In this document: in pieces, positions 33,493 through 44,700 of the stretch | Layout of the letters: each line of letters opens with the position of its first letter | Numbering within the stretch: position 1 is the stretch's first letter | From: Oscarella lobularis | Taxonomy: Eukaryota; Porifera; Homoscleromorpha; Homosclerophorida; Oscarellidae | Assembly: GCF_947507565.1 (NCBI RefSeq) | Contig: NC_089175.1 | Location: 6,623,733 to 6,687,732, forward strand | Direction: 5' to 3' | DNA length: 64,000 bases | Notes under the pieces: model-generated | Told to the model about the DNA's origin: nothing | Databases searched by the model: none | Seen by the model: only the letters and a program-made list of their open reading frames with translations | Translations under genes and position numbers: made by a program

Positions 33493-34212
33493 TCAAGTCC
33501 TTTTTCTAAATTTCATTTCAGAAAATGACAAAGGTGAATATCCTTTCCATGCGTTCCAAAATATACGAGGTGGCGAGGCACTATCACTCCGATACACATT
33601 ATTTAGGGCGGTAAGAGCACAGGCATTAAACCACCACCCAGCATTATTATAAGCAGCGCAGTGAGAGAGTGTGGACTTATCATTGTCTTGATCTCTTGTC
33701 GAGAACTTCATTCCATTTACGTTATAATAAGAGACTCCAGATGCTGCCATTGCATCCCCTGCTGTACCACTGTATCCACTAACGCTCAGCCTGTACTTGG
33801 AACTAGAGTCCTCCACATTGAAGCTATTGTACTTGGCGTACGCACTGTCTCCCGAGTAATCTTCGAATTCAATCCTTAATTCATTTGCTCCATTTTCCTG
33901 CAACAGGTGGTGAACAGAAGCTAAGCCAAGCCAGTAGTCACCGCTAAGATTTCCAAATCCTCTTTCGTAGTCACTCCATCCACGATTAAAGTCAACAGAT
34001 CCGTCTTTTCGTCTTTGAAAGACGGTCCATCCTCCGTTGTCCGTCTCCATGTCACAGTAGACAGGCATAAGGCCAATTCCGGCATAGGATATTGTGAAAG
34101 TGCCGCTTGACAGATGAGGAGATCGGTTATGTAAACAAGAGCAATCCCAGCCTTGTGAGCTTGCAATTACTAAGAGCACAATAATATAATTGAAAATAGT
34201 AGTCAGTTGCAT
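33493..34212 (-). CDS. FReD-F short form: possible signal peptide + fibrinogen domain
   Basis: Reading through the 63-bp intron 5 of FReD-F gives a 239-residue frame starting MQLTTIFNYIIVLLVIASS, which looks like a signal peptide, followed directly by the fibrinogen domain. The intron has good GT-AG ends (GGAA|GTATGC, CACAAG|GC), so the simplest view is that the hydrophobic stretch is intron. The frame is, however, conserved in FReD-D (20846-20783), and FReD-F has lost its normal start, so use of this internal start is a real alternative. Confidence 0.3.
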   Translation of the reverse strand: MQLTTIFNYIIVLLVIASSQGWDCSCLHNRSPHLSSGTFTISYAGIGLMPVYCDMETDNGGWTVFQRRKDGSVDFNRGWSDYERGFGNLSGDYWLGLASVHHLLQENGANELRIEFEDYSGDSAYAKYNSFNVEDSSSKYRLSVSGYSGTAGDAMAASGVSYYNVNGMKFSTRDQDNDKSTLSHCAAYNNAGWWFNACALTALNNVYRSDSASPPRIFWNAWKGYSPLSFSEMKFRKRT

Positions 34213-34896
34213 ACTTCCTAGTTCTTCAAGTTGCTTTTGCAATAATTCTATGGGCATGACACCAGTAAGACCTTGAATGCCTTTGTCACCTTTCTAATGC
34301 CAACTTCTTTTAAATTCATATCTGAAGAATTATAATAGAGCAGTACCTGTCCTTTATGACCACGCTGCCCAGCATGTCCTTTATCACCCTTGGGACCCGA
34401 GGTTCCTGTAATACCGGAAGAACCTTGGTTTCCTTTATGACCTTTTGCGCCAGCGTTTCCAGCCGTTCCCTTTTGAAAGTAATCAGTTCGTAGCTTTAGT
34501 AGAATTTGGGTATGATCTTACTGTTACCTGTTCACCGATATTTCCTCTGTCACCTTTATCACCTTTTGGTCCTAGTAGTTCTCTCTCTCCAGGAGGACCC
34601 TAAGTAATAAACTTACTGGTGAATTGCTGGTCAAAATAACTATGCACATTTCTCTTCTTACTGGACCAGGTGGTCCAAGCGAACCAATAGTTCCAGGTAA
34701 GCCTTGAGGTCCCACAGGACCTGGCAGTCCCTGAGGTCCAACAATATGCTTATGATCACACGCAGACTTAGCTAATGTCTGCGACAGAAAATCAAATTTG
34801 TTCTTATAGGATCAATGAAAAAAGATAATTTTTAGCCTGAGATGACGCATTTTCTACAACGTAGCTCAGTAAACAGAAGAGCAGCTGTTTTTTCCT
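33493..34896 (-). pseudogene. FReD-F: ficolin-like gene with lost start and damaged donor
   Basis: Exon equivalents: 34837-34896, 34650-34778, 34528-34599, 34347-34469, 34215-34293 and 33493-34151. The fibrinogen exon is intact (219 residues, DQDND, GGWWFNAC). At the 5' end the start codon of its sister FReD-D (ATG) is AGG at 34894-34896, with no nearby ATG in frame, and the intron 2 donor GT is AT. A GT nine bases further (34640) would keep phase and could rescue splicing. Exon 3 also has a Gly-to-Glu change in the collagen repeat. An internal frame starting at 34212 could still give a secreted fibrinogen-only protein. Either a dying gene or one with a changed start. Confidence 0.7.
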
Positions 34897-35914
34897 TTTT
34901 TCGTCACTTGAAGTCGTTTGAAGGAATGAAGGTGCTGATCTTCTGGTCTTCTTTAGGATGAATTTTGGATACGGAAGACACGGAATGATATACGGAATGA
35001 CATACCAAATACGCAAGCTCCGTGTCATGAACTTCAAAGATTGCCATAAAAGGACTTCCCATTTACGAAGTAGAATTGCGCCTGCGCAAGACGCCTTTTG
35101 TTTAGAAGTTAGAACCACGGGCAAATCTTGTACGGCCGGGCGCTTTTCCGCCTCGTCAGCTGCGGCAATTTGAACGGTAGCGTGTTTCCGTCAGTATTCC
35201 AACCCTGATATCATCAAATACGCTCCTGCATTCGAAACCAAGAATGCCAAATCGACGTGTTCACGGTTAGTAAGTCAAAGTAGAAGGACGCTAACGACTG
35301 AAATGGAGTTGTTTTTCTTAGCAAATGCGAGACCGAGTGGAAGAATCTAGCCATCATCGCCTTGAAATATTCGGACGCTTTTCCAGGCTTCAGAAATCGT
35401 GCAAAAAATACGTTGTATTTCTGAATGAGTAAAAAATGTAACTTAATCTCAAACAAGAACCCTGATTTATTTTATTATTTAATCAATTATTTAATTAATT
35501 CATGCTGTGTATGTATGCTGTTTTCTAGATCTTTGATGGCTTGGACGATGGCGTATTCCTTCGACAGACGCTAAGAAGCTTATTTGATATTGAGAATTTT
35601 ATCAAGCCATTTGCCAGTATACCACGTAATATTATATTGGTATTTACACTGTTTGACTCGCGTCTTTTTTTCAAGTGCTTTTATGCTCTACTAACGCGCC
35701 AGTCAGGAACTCGCCAGAGTTGCGCACAGTCATGAAGCTGCGGCGGAGTTACTTTATAACTAGTATTTGTTTATCCATTCATTCCGGAAGTTTTTTCATC
35801 TTTTTCCAGGTCTTCTAACCGCAACTGATTTTATTTCAGTGTACGTTTGTTCACATCTAAACTCACACAAACAGGCAAGCACAGTCACAGAAACGTTAGT
35901 CTCTTTCATGCGAT
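34897..35914. other. Intergenic between FReD-F and FReD-G
   Basis: It contains the former FReD-F promoter (TTGCGCCTGCGCAA at 35076-35089) and, from 35290, the Z-like plus-strand segments shared with 16940-17540 and 21900-22518. No continuous gene model was found. Confidence 0.4.
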
Positions 35915-37327
35915 TCATTCTTTTTTTCTAAATTTCATTTCAGAAAATACCAAGGATGACCATCGTTTCCATGTGTACCAATGAATGTGATTATCCCCGC
36001 TGCCACTCAGATACATACCATTCAGGTATGTACCATAACAGGCATTAAACCACCAACCACCTTTATTTTGGGCTGCACAATTCCCACCACCGTTATCATT
36101 GTCTTTATCTTTTGTTGAAAACTTCATTCCATTCACGTTGTAATTTGAATTTCCAGACGCTGCAATTGCATCACCTGCAGTGCCACTGTACCCACTAACG
36201 CTTAGCGTGTACTTGGACCTGGAGTCTCCTACATTGAAGCCACTGTACTTGGCATACGCACTGTTCCATGAGTAATCTTTCAAATCAATTCTTAATTCAT
36301 TTGCCACATTTAGCTGCAAGAGCTGGTGAAGAGAAGCTAAGCCAAGCCAATAGTCGCTGCTTAGATTGCCAAATCCTCTTTCGTAGTCATTCCATTCACG
36401 ATTAAAGTCTACTGATCCATCCTTACGTCTTTGAAAGACTGTCCATCCCCCGCCGTCAGTCTCCATGTCACAGTAGACAGGAATGAGGCCTATTCCCACG
36501 AAGGCAATTGTGAAACTGCCACTTGAAAGATGAGGAGATCGTTTATGCAGACAAGAGCAATCGCAGCCTTGCGAACTAACAATTACTAAAGCACATTCAT
36601 CTTGGTAAACTTATTAGTCAATGGCTCAAAACCGTACTTCCTAGATCTTCAAGTTGTTTTTGCAGTAATTCAATTGGCATGACGCCAGGAAGACCTTGAA
36701 GGCCTTGTTCACCTTTCTACCACAAAACGAGTTCTCCAAATGATCTATTTAAGTGATGGAACAACACCTGTCCTTTGTGACCATTCTGCCCAATGTTTCC
36801 TTTAGCACCCTTGGGTCCCACTTTTCCTGTGACGCCAGAAAAACCTCGATTTCCCTTGTCTCCTTTTGAGCCAGCCTTTCCAATTTTTCCCTTAAAAATA
36901 ACAATTTAGGTCATGTGATAGTTTTTCCAATGTACTGCTACCTGTGCACCGGTGTTTCCTCTGTCTCCTTTATCGCCTTTAAGTCCTCTTGGTCCCAATA
37001 GCCCTCTCTCTCCAGTAGGACCCTATCATTATGACCAAATGTCGTACCTGCACCTTCATTACTTGTATCTACATACCGCTCTTCCAGCTGGACCAGGCGG
37101 TCCACGTGAACCGATAGTGCCAGGTAAACCTTGTGGTCCTACAGGGCCTGGCATTCCCTGAGGTCCAGCTATGTGTTTATGATCACACGCTGTAGACAAT
37201 GTCTGCGCCGGAATTAGATAGGTTTCTTAAGCCAAAAAATGATGTTGTTTATGTTTGCCTGAGAAGACGCGTTTGTCACAACGTAGCCAAGTAGGAAGAA
37301 GAGCAGCGGCGTTCTCATTGTTTTCAT
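35915..37327 (-). CDS. FReD-G: secreted collagen-fibrinogen (ficolin-like) lectin
   Basis: Exons 37259-37327, 37077-37202, 36942-37022, 36768-36890, 36638-36716 and 35915-36567; 376 residues, one frame. The signal peptide is the same as in FReD-A (MKTMRTPLLFFLLGYVV). The collagen stalk is complete. The fibrinogen domain has DKDND instead of DQDND and the most divergent pocket loop (NGGGNCAAQNKGGWW). GC donor in intron 1. Its 5' flank to about 39,200 is very similar to that of FReD-E, marking the most recent block duplication. Confidence 0.9.
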
Positions 37328-37371
37328 GTGTTTTGAATGAAAGTCTTCTTCTGCCTGTGCGCTTTTATAGA

Positions 37372-37676
37372 TGCATTTTAGGTACGGAAAACACGGAATG
37401 ACGTTAGGTCCGTGTTATTTACATTTCAAGATTTCCATAAAAGGACTTGTCCACGTGCGGGGGGTGAGTTGCGCCTGCGCAAGGCTCGTTCTCGACGTCA
37501 CCATTTTCTCCTGCGAAAACGCGTGCGACCAGACGCTTTTTCGTCTCGTCAGCCACAGAATTTCTGTACTGCTGCGTCTTTACGACTGCATTCTACCCGC
37601 TCGTCGCCTCGAAACGTCGTCGAATCGCGAAAATACGCTCTAATTCTTCCCTACTTCACCTAGTTTCGAAACTAGG
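37372..37676. promoter_or_regulatory. Bidirectional promoter between FReD-G and Y copy 3
   Basis: Minus-strand TATA box at 37372-37379 (45 bp before the ATG), TTGCGCCTGCGCAA at 37469-37482 and the perfect palindrome CCTAGTTTCGAAACTAGG at 37659-37676. Confidence 0.55.
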
Positions 37677-38335
37677 AGCACTTTGGTCACCTAATCAACT
37701 CGATCGAGGTAGGAAAATCCAACGCAAAGCAAGGAAGTGACTGTAACGGAGATCGCTCACTCAGGAAACCAAGACGAAGAATTTCGCAAAAAATCACATT
37801 GAAATATTCGAACGCTTTGGAAGAAACCGTGCACTTGTACGTCCTGGATCTAAATCGGTAAGAATTCCACAGAACCTTATTAGTTAATTAATTTTTTAAT
37901 TCATTTATCAATATCTTTAGTTTTCTTGATGAGTTTGGAGAGAGCGTCTTCATTCAACAAAAACCGTCTTTCTCTTCTTATCTCAGTCATAAAGGTAAGT
38001 CACTTATTCAGTATTTATCCTACATGTCATGGATCTCCTTTAGGTCGGCTATCTGCAGAGGATTCGACGTCAGATTCTGCTCGTTCTGTGAAATTCAGTG
38101 TTGTCTCGGTTCTAAAATTTCCGTCAACGCATGTCAGTGTTTCAGTGAGTGAGAGCCAGCGTTAGTGCGTGTGTTTTCTTATGTATACAAATTTACCATT
38201 GTTTTAGTACCGTCATCAAGGATCACTACAATTATCTAACGTTATTCTATTCCAACGAAGGCAATACTCTCTTGCCTGAATTCAATTGTAATCATATCTT
38301 GAAGCAGCTGGATCTTGCAACATCTCTTCTCTAGG
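37677..38335 (+). pseudogene. Y-family gene, copy 3 (5' exons open, last exon shifted)
   Basis: Here the 5' segment is open in one frame from about 37677 (INSIEVGKSNAKQGS, RSLRKPRRRISQ, ALEETVHLYVLDLNR) to the donor at 37859. It continues in phase through LDEFGESVFIQQKPSF (37921-37994) and GRLSAEDSTSDSARS (38044-38148). The last exon lacks two bases at its start compared with copy 2, so the LPEFNC frame is lost. No ATG was identified with certainty. Unknown function. Confidence 0.4.
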
Positions 38336-38873
38336 GTAAATACCACGTGATTAGTTATCTCTATACTACTCTTCGAGATCTGCTAACAGTCATTTCCCAA
38401 TCTGGCTTATTACAACTCATCAACCTATTTTTTAGATGATAATGAACATGGAATTAGAAATGTAGGTAAAAGTTTTTCTAATTGTAATTTTACTTTATAG
38501 TTAATGTCGAAATTTTAGTTGCAATCACGACACCACAAATGACTTCACTTCTCCGAGAGGCAGAGTGTGATTGCTCTGAACTGAAGTTCTGCCGTTTCCA
38601 TGACGACGGGTGATAATTGCTGAAAGTTTTGTTATTGAGCTCCGTTGCCACGGCAGCAGATGTGCACGGCGTTGTCTTCAATCAAAGCCAAGTATTTTGG
38701 AACTGCACCTCACTGCGATATCAAAGTATGTGACAAGCGTGTCTCTTCCTCAACCTTTCTCTTCTGACAGGTTCTGATTTATTGGTGGACTCCACGGGCC
38801 AGCTGTAGAGATTGCAGTGTCATCAGGTCTTTGTGTGGTAAGTGGATTTATTGCTTCGTATTCAGCTAAGGGT

Positions 38874-39176
38874 GTCTTTTAGGATAGGGGTCCTAAGCAT
38901 GACCCCGTCATCAAAAACTGCTCCACCGGGGTCCTGGGCAAGACCCCGTCATCAAAAACTGCTGGCAGGGGTCCTAGGCATGACCCCGTCTAAACTGCCT
39001 GTGCATGGAAACGCGAGGGACAACTCTGTGCGTTTTTTATGATTTTATTCAATAAATTGACTGTCCCCCCTCTTCTATCTTTGAGCAGTTTTTGATGACG
39101 GGGTCTTGCTCAGGACCCCGGTTGCGAGCCTTTTTTTATGACGCGGTCATGCCCAGGACCCCAACTCCTAAAAGAC
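38874..39176. repeat. Inverted-repeat (foldback) element, spacer copy 3
   Basis: Same structure as 3189-3493, with both ends intact (GTCTTTTAGGA and TCCTAAAAGAC). Confidence 0.6.
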
Positions 39177-41710
39177 GAACGTCAATAACAAGGACAAGTG
39201 CTTTGTAATAATGCTACCTGGTCATCCTTGAGCAGCAGAATGGTAAATGCAATGCTACCGTGCATCTCACGCAGACGCAACGAGAAACGGTGAGTTTTAC
39301 GCGTGACAAGATTATCATCATCACAAGGAGGTGCGACTAACTAACTAACTGCGCCTAAAGTGTAAAAAATTGAAAAAAATAACACTACGTACGGTATAAA
39401 CGTGATACATGATCTTCCTTCCTGGTTTTCCACACTGCAAAAAAAAAGCAACTGACTTGCCAATATATATTCTTCTTACCTCTACCCCAGACGACTCTCA
39501 AAGAATAAAGCAAAGCCATTTGACAAAAAACCTAGATTACGTTCAGAGTCCACTGACCTAAAAGAAAAACCTACTCTACACCTAAAAGCAAAGAAAACGA
39601 AAGGCAAAAACAAATAGCACCTAGATAACATCAAAATCATTTGACCTAAATATTTTTATATTCTAACAACATAGATTACTTCAAAACCCTTAAATAAATG
39701 GTCTAAAGAACGTGGCGGCTGCTAGCTAAAGCACGGGGGAATAGAGCTACAAGCCTACTAGAAAATCCGCCCTACCCTACAAGCAGCCACCAACTAAACC
39801 CTAATGCAAGGGAGCGGACCCGTGCAGACTAACCGTAGTGATGCAAAAGAAACACGCGATGGAGGGTCAGTTTGCTGTCCCGCTACACTCTCTGCAACAT
39901 ACACACGTGGGCTTTCATGCGCTGCCATGACAACCGCCCTCACTCGCGAACCCCAACCCGCTCTCGATTATACGTCAGACCTAGTAGTTAAAGTGACGAA
40001 AATTTTCTATGCTCGCGAGCGTGGGCAGTACCACGTCATGAAAACCCGCTCCCTATGTGCATGCCTACTCCGCTGGACCTAAATGGCAAACCTGGTCGCA
40101 CCTTGTCTTCATCAGAAAGGCTCACCACTTCGTTGCATTGCTCTATAAAGAGTGAGATTAGTTAGCGAGTCGCGTAGAAGTGTTCCTTACGTACCTGCTG
40201 TGTATACATACGTCTGTATGAGCGTGACGTCACGTGCTATATTTTTATTTCCTTTTTTGCGCCTCGCCAAATCAGAGGCTTCTAGAAAAGAGAGAAATGA
40301 ATAGAATTTGATGTAACTCGGGTGGATGCCAAGCAGGATTGCTTACCTGCGAGCGGATGCGCAGTGAAAAAAGGCGAGGTGGGGGCGTGGGCTGTCCTCT
40401 CACTCAAGCAGTTCCTGTGCGACGCTGTAGATAAACAATAGGGCGAATGCGATCTTTGGTAATGAAATCCATGATCCTGCAAAATTGCCACCACTTTCGG
40501 GAAGTAGTCTTCAGCGTTTTACTGTCCAGCGGCATGTGACCATCGATTTTGACCGTGAAAGATCGTCACAAACTTCTCCGGATCATTTACCCAACCGTAA
40601 TTTGTGTTATTAGGTATTAATTGTTGATCAGTGGCTTACCTAAAAGATTGTGACTATGCTGGAGAAAGGCACTTTTACAGAAGTCGTAAGACTATGGACT
40701 GCTGTGCCAATAAGTCTATACCGATTTCCTGTAGTAATTTCCAAAGTAAATGAATAAATGAATAAACAGCGCTAAAATAAAACCAATAATTTAATTTGAT
40801 TAATGACGCGTGTCACTCACAAAATTATTTATGACACGAATCAAACTTGGGGGTACATCAGACGAGCTATGCGTAAAAATGAAGATCTGCTGCGAGTACT
40901 TCTCGTTGAGAGGCCCCTTTCGAGAGTACGCGATCGAGAATCGCGTTTGCGCGACGCGAAGCGAAACTGAAGTTAGATAAAATCACAAGCGACTCTTTTC
41001 GCCTAAGTAAACAGGTGCCTCACCGCGGAAGAGAACAGGTCCATGGAATTGGCGTCTCAGTCGTTTTCGGCTTCTTTTTGGAGAGGTCCACGTCATCCGA
41101 TGTCATCGCAAGCTTTTATACTATTGGAGCAGCACGATATACGTTCTGTACGAAATCACAACGCCAGAGACGAGCGAAATGCCAAAATACCCTGCCCTGC
41201 CCGACATGCAAGAAAGCCATAGCGTGCGTCGCACGAAAGAGCAACGACGTCATCAATTAAATTCCCTTAATTGCTGTTCATCACGTGTGGCGTTCCCCAT
41301 CTCATTGTCGTTTTCTCTGCGTTTTGCCTGGCCTATTGCACAATCAAAAATTGTGCATTCCACTCCCAAACTCAAAATCAGATGAAATCCCTCGCGATTT
41401 CACTTGTTTATGTTACTAGGACAGTCTGGGCGTGTCTCTAAATAACTGTAGTGGTCACTGTGCTGTTTCTGATTGAAACACCATTTGCAGTAGCTAGTCA
41501 TGTGACTGCTTATGGAATGTATTCTAGCGTCTCACCACAGCGAAGTTGTCTTTCTTTCAGGGAAGTTGCAACGAACGAGCAGTATTTTTCGTGAGCGGCG
41601 GAGTAACGACGTTTTCACTTCCTGCTCATATGTTCCTTGAGACCCGGATAGTATGTAACGCTGGACATACGGGGCATTACAGGCATCTCTTTCACAGTTC
41701 TCCCAACGCG
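39177..41710. other. Duplicated non-coding spacer, copy 3, and ROCO3 upstream region
   Basis: It follows spacers 1 and 2 to about 41000, with a short foldback at 39711-39792. Positions 41000-41710 precede the ROCO3 start. An open frame running into the first exon from 41546 exists, but the start at 41711 is preferred because the 5' exon of ROCO4 is conserved from that ATG only. Confidence 0.45.
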
Positions 41711-44700
41711 ATGACGCACGTCTCGGTGAGCTTTTCGATCGAAAAAAGAGGTTTGTTGCGTTTTTGAATCGCGTTTAGTTATCTCGTTCGTTCATTTGCT
41801 CGAGATGCACCGTTCTTGACTGTGATTTATGAAGATATGACACGTATTTTTTGTTTTTGTAGAGTTTTTTTCTGCTATCAAAGACGGAAATACGAATTTC
41901 GTATCACAGTTCATTTGCCGCTATCCAGAAAAGTGGAAAGAAGCGACGGACATTGTACAATAAATGCTTCGGTTCCAATGCTTCTGTGTATAACAGTTAA
42001 TTGGGATTCCTTTTGATGTAGGGCGGACATACAGCTCTTCATGTTGCTATGAATGCTGAAATGGCACAATTTCTGATTTCAGCTGGAGCTAATATAGAAG
42101 CTCTAAATAATGTACGGTATTGATTTATTAGCAATTGGCAGAAGTTATCCCACGGTTTGACACATCAGAGCGGATCGACGCCTTTTCTTCGCGCCGTTGA
42201 AAATGATCAATCCGAAATTATAGACGTTATTATACAACATGGTTGCAACATTTCTGCAAAAAACAGCGTAAGTAATCCTACGTAATGGCTATGGCTATAT
42301 AGCAATCCATAATGGCTTGCAGGATGGTGATGGAGCTGTTGCAGTGGCAGTTTTTAGCGGAAATGAGAATATCGCAAGAAAACTTGTTGGGATGGAATTT
42401 AGTGTAAATGAAACTAATCGTGTAATTTTGAGAGTTGAAGAATTGTGAAAAATTTGTCATTAATATGCTAGTGTTTAGAATGACCTTACTCCACTTCATT
42501 GGGCGTGTAACTATGGACTCACGAAAATTGCTGAATTTTTAATTTTAGCTGGAGCTAATAAAGAAGCCTTGGATATGGTATTGATTTATTAATAAGCAAT
42601 TGGACAATAATTTCTCATGGTTTACACCAGTGGAGATACACCCCTTTTCTTCGTGCTGTTCTCTGCGGACAATTGGAGGTCATGGATGTTCTTATTCAAT
42701 ATAAATGCAACATTTCTGTTAAAAACATCGTAAGGAGTAATAAATAAAGTTTACTTCATAATCTTTCATGGAATCTAGAGTGGTGATGGAGCTCTAGGAA
42801 TTGCGAGTGCAAAGGGTTTTTTGGCTATTGTGAGACGACTGGTGGAAATAGGAATGAGCGTCGATGATCTTAATCAGGTTCTAAACAGGAAATGAATTCT
42901 AAGACGTTTGTTCTTTATGAATCTTTAGAATGACTCTACTTCACTTCATTTGGCGTGCGAAGAAGGACACGCCAAAACGGCTGAATTTCTGATATCATCT
43001 GGAGCAGATATAGAAGCTTTGGATATAGTGATAATTAATTACTCCTTAGAAAATATTATTTCACGGTTTGACGTCAGGGTGGAAGAACGCCTTTACTTGT
43101 GGCTGCTGTAGATGGACATTCAGAAGTCATTGATGTTCTTATTAAACATCATTGCAACGTTTTTGCTAAAGAAAACGTTAGTTATAACAGGTACCGGTTA
43201 TTTAATTATTAAACAATGTTTAGGGAGGCTTTACTTCACTTCATTGTGCGTGCCACAATGGACACGCTCAAACAGTCGATTTTCTGATTTCATCTGGAGC
43301 TGATATAGAAGCTTGCGATGAGGTATTGATTTATTAGTGATTGCGGATAGTCTCCTCACTGTTGGACATCAGCGTGGTGGTTTCACGCCTTTTCTTTTTG
43401 CCGTTTTACATGAACATTTAGAAATGACAAATGTTCTTTTTCAACGCGGTTGCAACATTGCCGCAAAAACAACCGTAAGTATTAGCATGTAACGGTTGTT
43501 TGATAATTAAAGAATAAATTTAGCGTGGTAACGGAGCCCTGGCACTTGCAAGCAAAAACGGTGATTTGAATATTGTAAGACGCCTTGTTGAAATAGGGTG
43601 CAATGTCAATGAGCCACATGAAGTATTGCAACGTGACAGAATCGGGGAATTATCATTTATGAATGTTTAGGATGGCTATACTTCACTTCATTTTGCGTGT
43701 AAGAAGGGTCACGCTCAAATCGCTAAGTTTCTTATTTCATCTGGAGCTAATACAAAAGCAATAAATAAAGTAGCCTTTTCTTTTCCCTTTTCAGTTTTAT
43801 CTTTTGACGTTGGAAATAGTTTGGTAGAACCCCTCTTCTTGAAGCTCACTTCAAAAAGAAACGCAACGTCATTTCATCTCTTAAACAGATTTTGGGTAGT
43901 CAAATTACAGTTGAAGAAGGCATAGACGAAGAAAGTCTCTCAGAGGTGTGTTCCCATAAGCTATTGCTTTTATTGCAAGTGGATCAGCTTTATGAGAATT
44001 ATTTGTAGTGGTCCTCTGCTTGTGATCCTTACTTCTTTTTAGGACAGCGGCACCTCTTCCGACGAAGAAGTTGAAAACACTTCCGACGAAGCCTGCCAAG
44101 AAGCTGCTGACCCGCCTGACCGTTCTCAAGAAATTTACGACGAGGCTCTTAAGCGCGGCTGGGTAATAGTGAATCGTTGTCGTGCCGTTGTTGCCGGTCA
44201 AGACGGAACTGGCAAGTCGTGTTTTGTCGATTCTCTTTTAAACAGACCCTTCGAAAAAAATAAGGCGAGCACAGAAGGAGCAGCCGTAACAATGACCCAC
44301 ACAGCGACAAGCGGTTGGATCGCCACTGACAGCAAGGACCACTTAGATTCGCTAATTGCGGAGGGTGTCTATCGCATGAATCGGCAGCAGTTAACGTCGA
44401 AGAGCTGGCTAGAAGGCTCTTCTGAATCATCCCATCCTGTTCTAGATTCAAGAGACCCTAACGTCAAATCAGACGACGCAGAAGCAGACAAAGCAGAGCG
44501 GCACTGTGACCATAGCTATGCTTCCACAGCACTAAATTATCTGAAACCAGCACCAGCAGTAGAAACACAGCCAGAGGATTTGAAAATGTTTGGCATTGAA
44601 GCGAAAACGCTCACGGCTAGCCAGCTACAGTTAGTCAACACTTTTCTCACAAATAGACCAAGTGAAGAAGATCTTCGTGAGAGAATCCTGGGCGTTCGCG

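Noticed and set aside
33921-34166. Second frame inside FReD-F starting MQAHKAG
   Set aside because: It is an out-of-frame shadow of the fibrinogen exon.
41015-41710. Kinase or CARD module upstream of ROCO3
   Set aside because: No VAIK, HRD or DFG motifs in any frame; the open frames differ from the other spacers.
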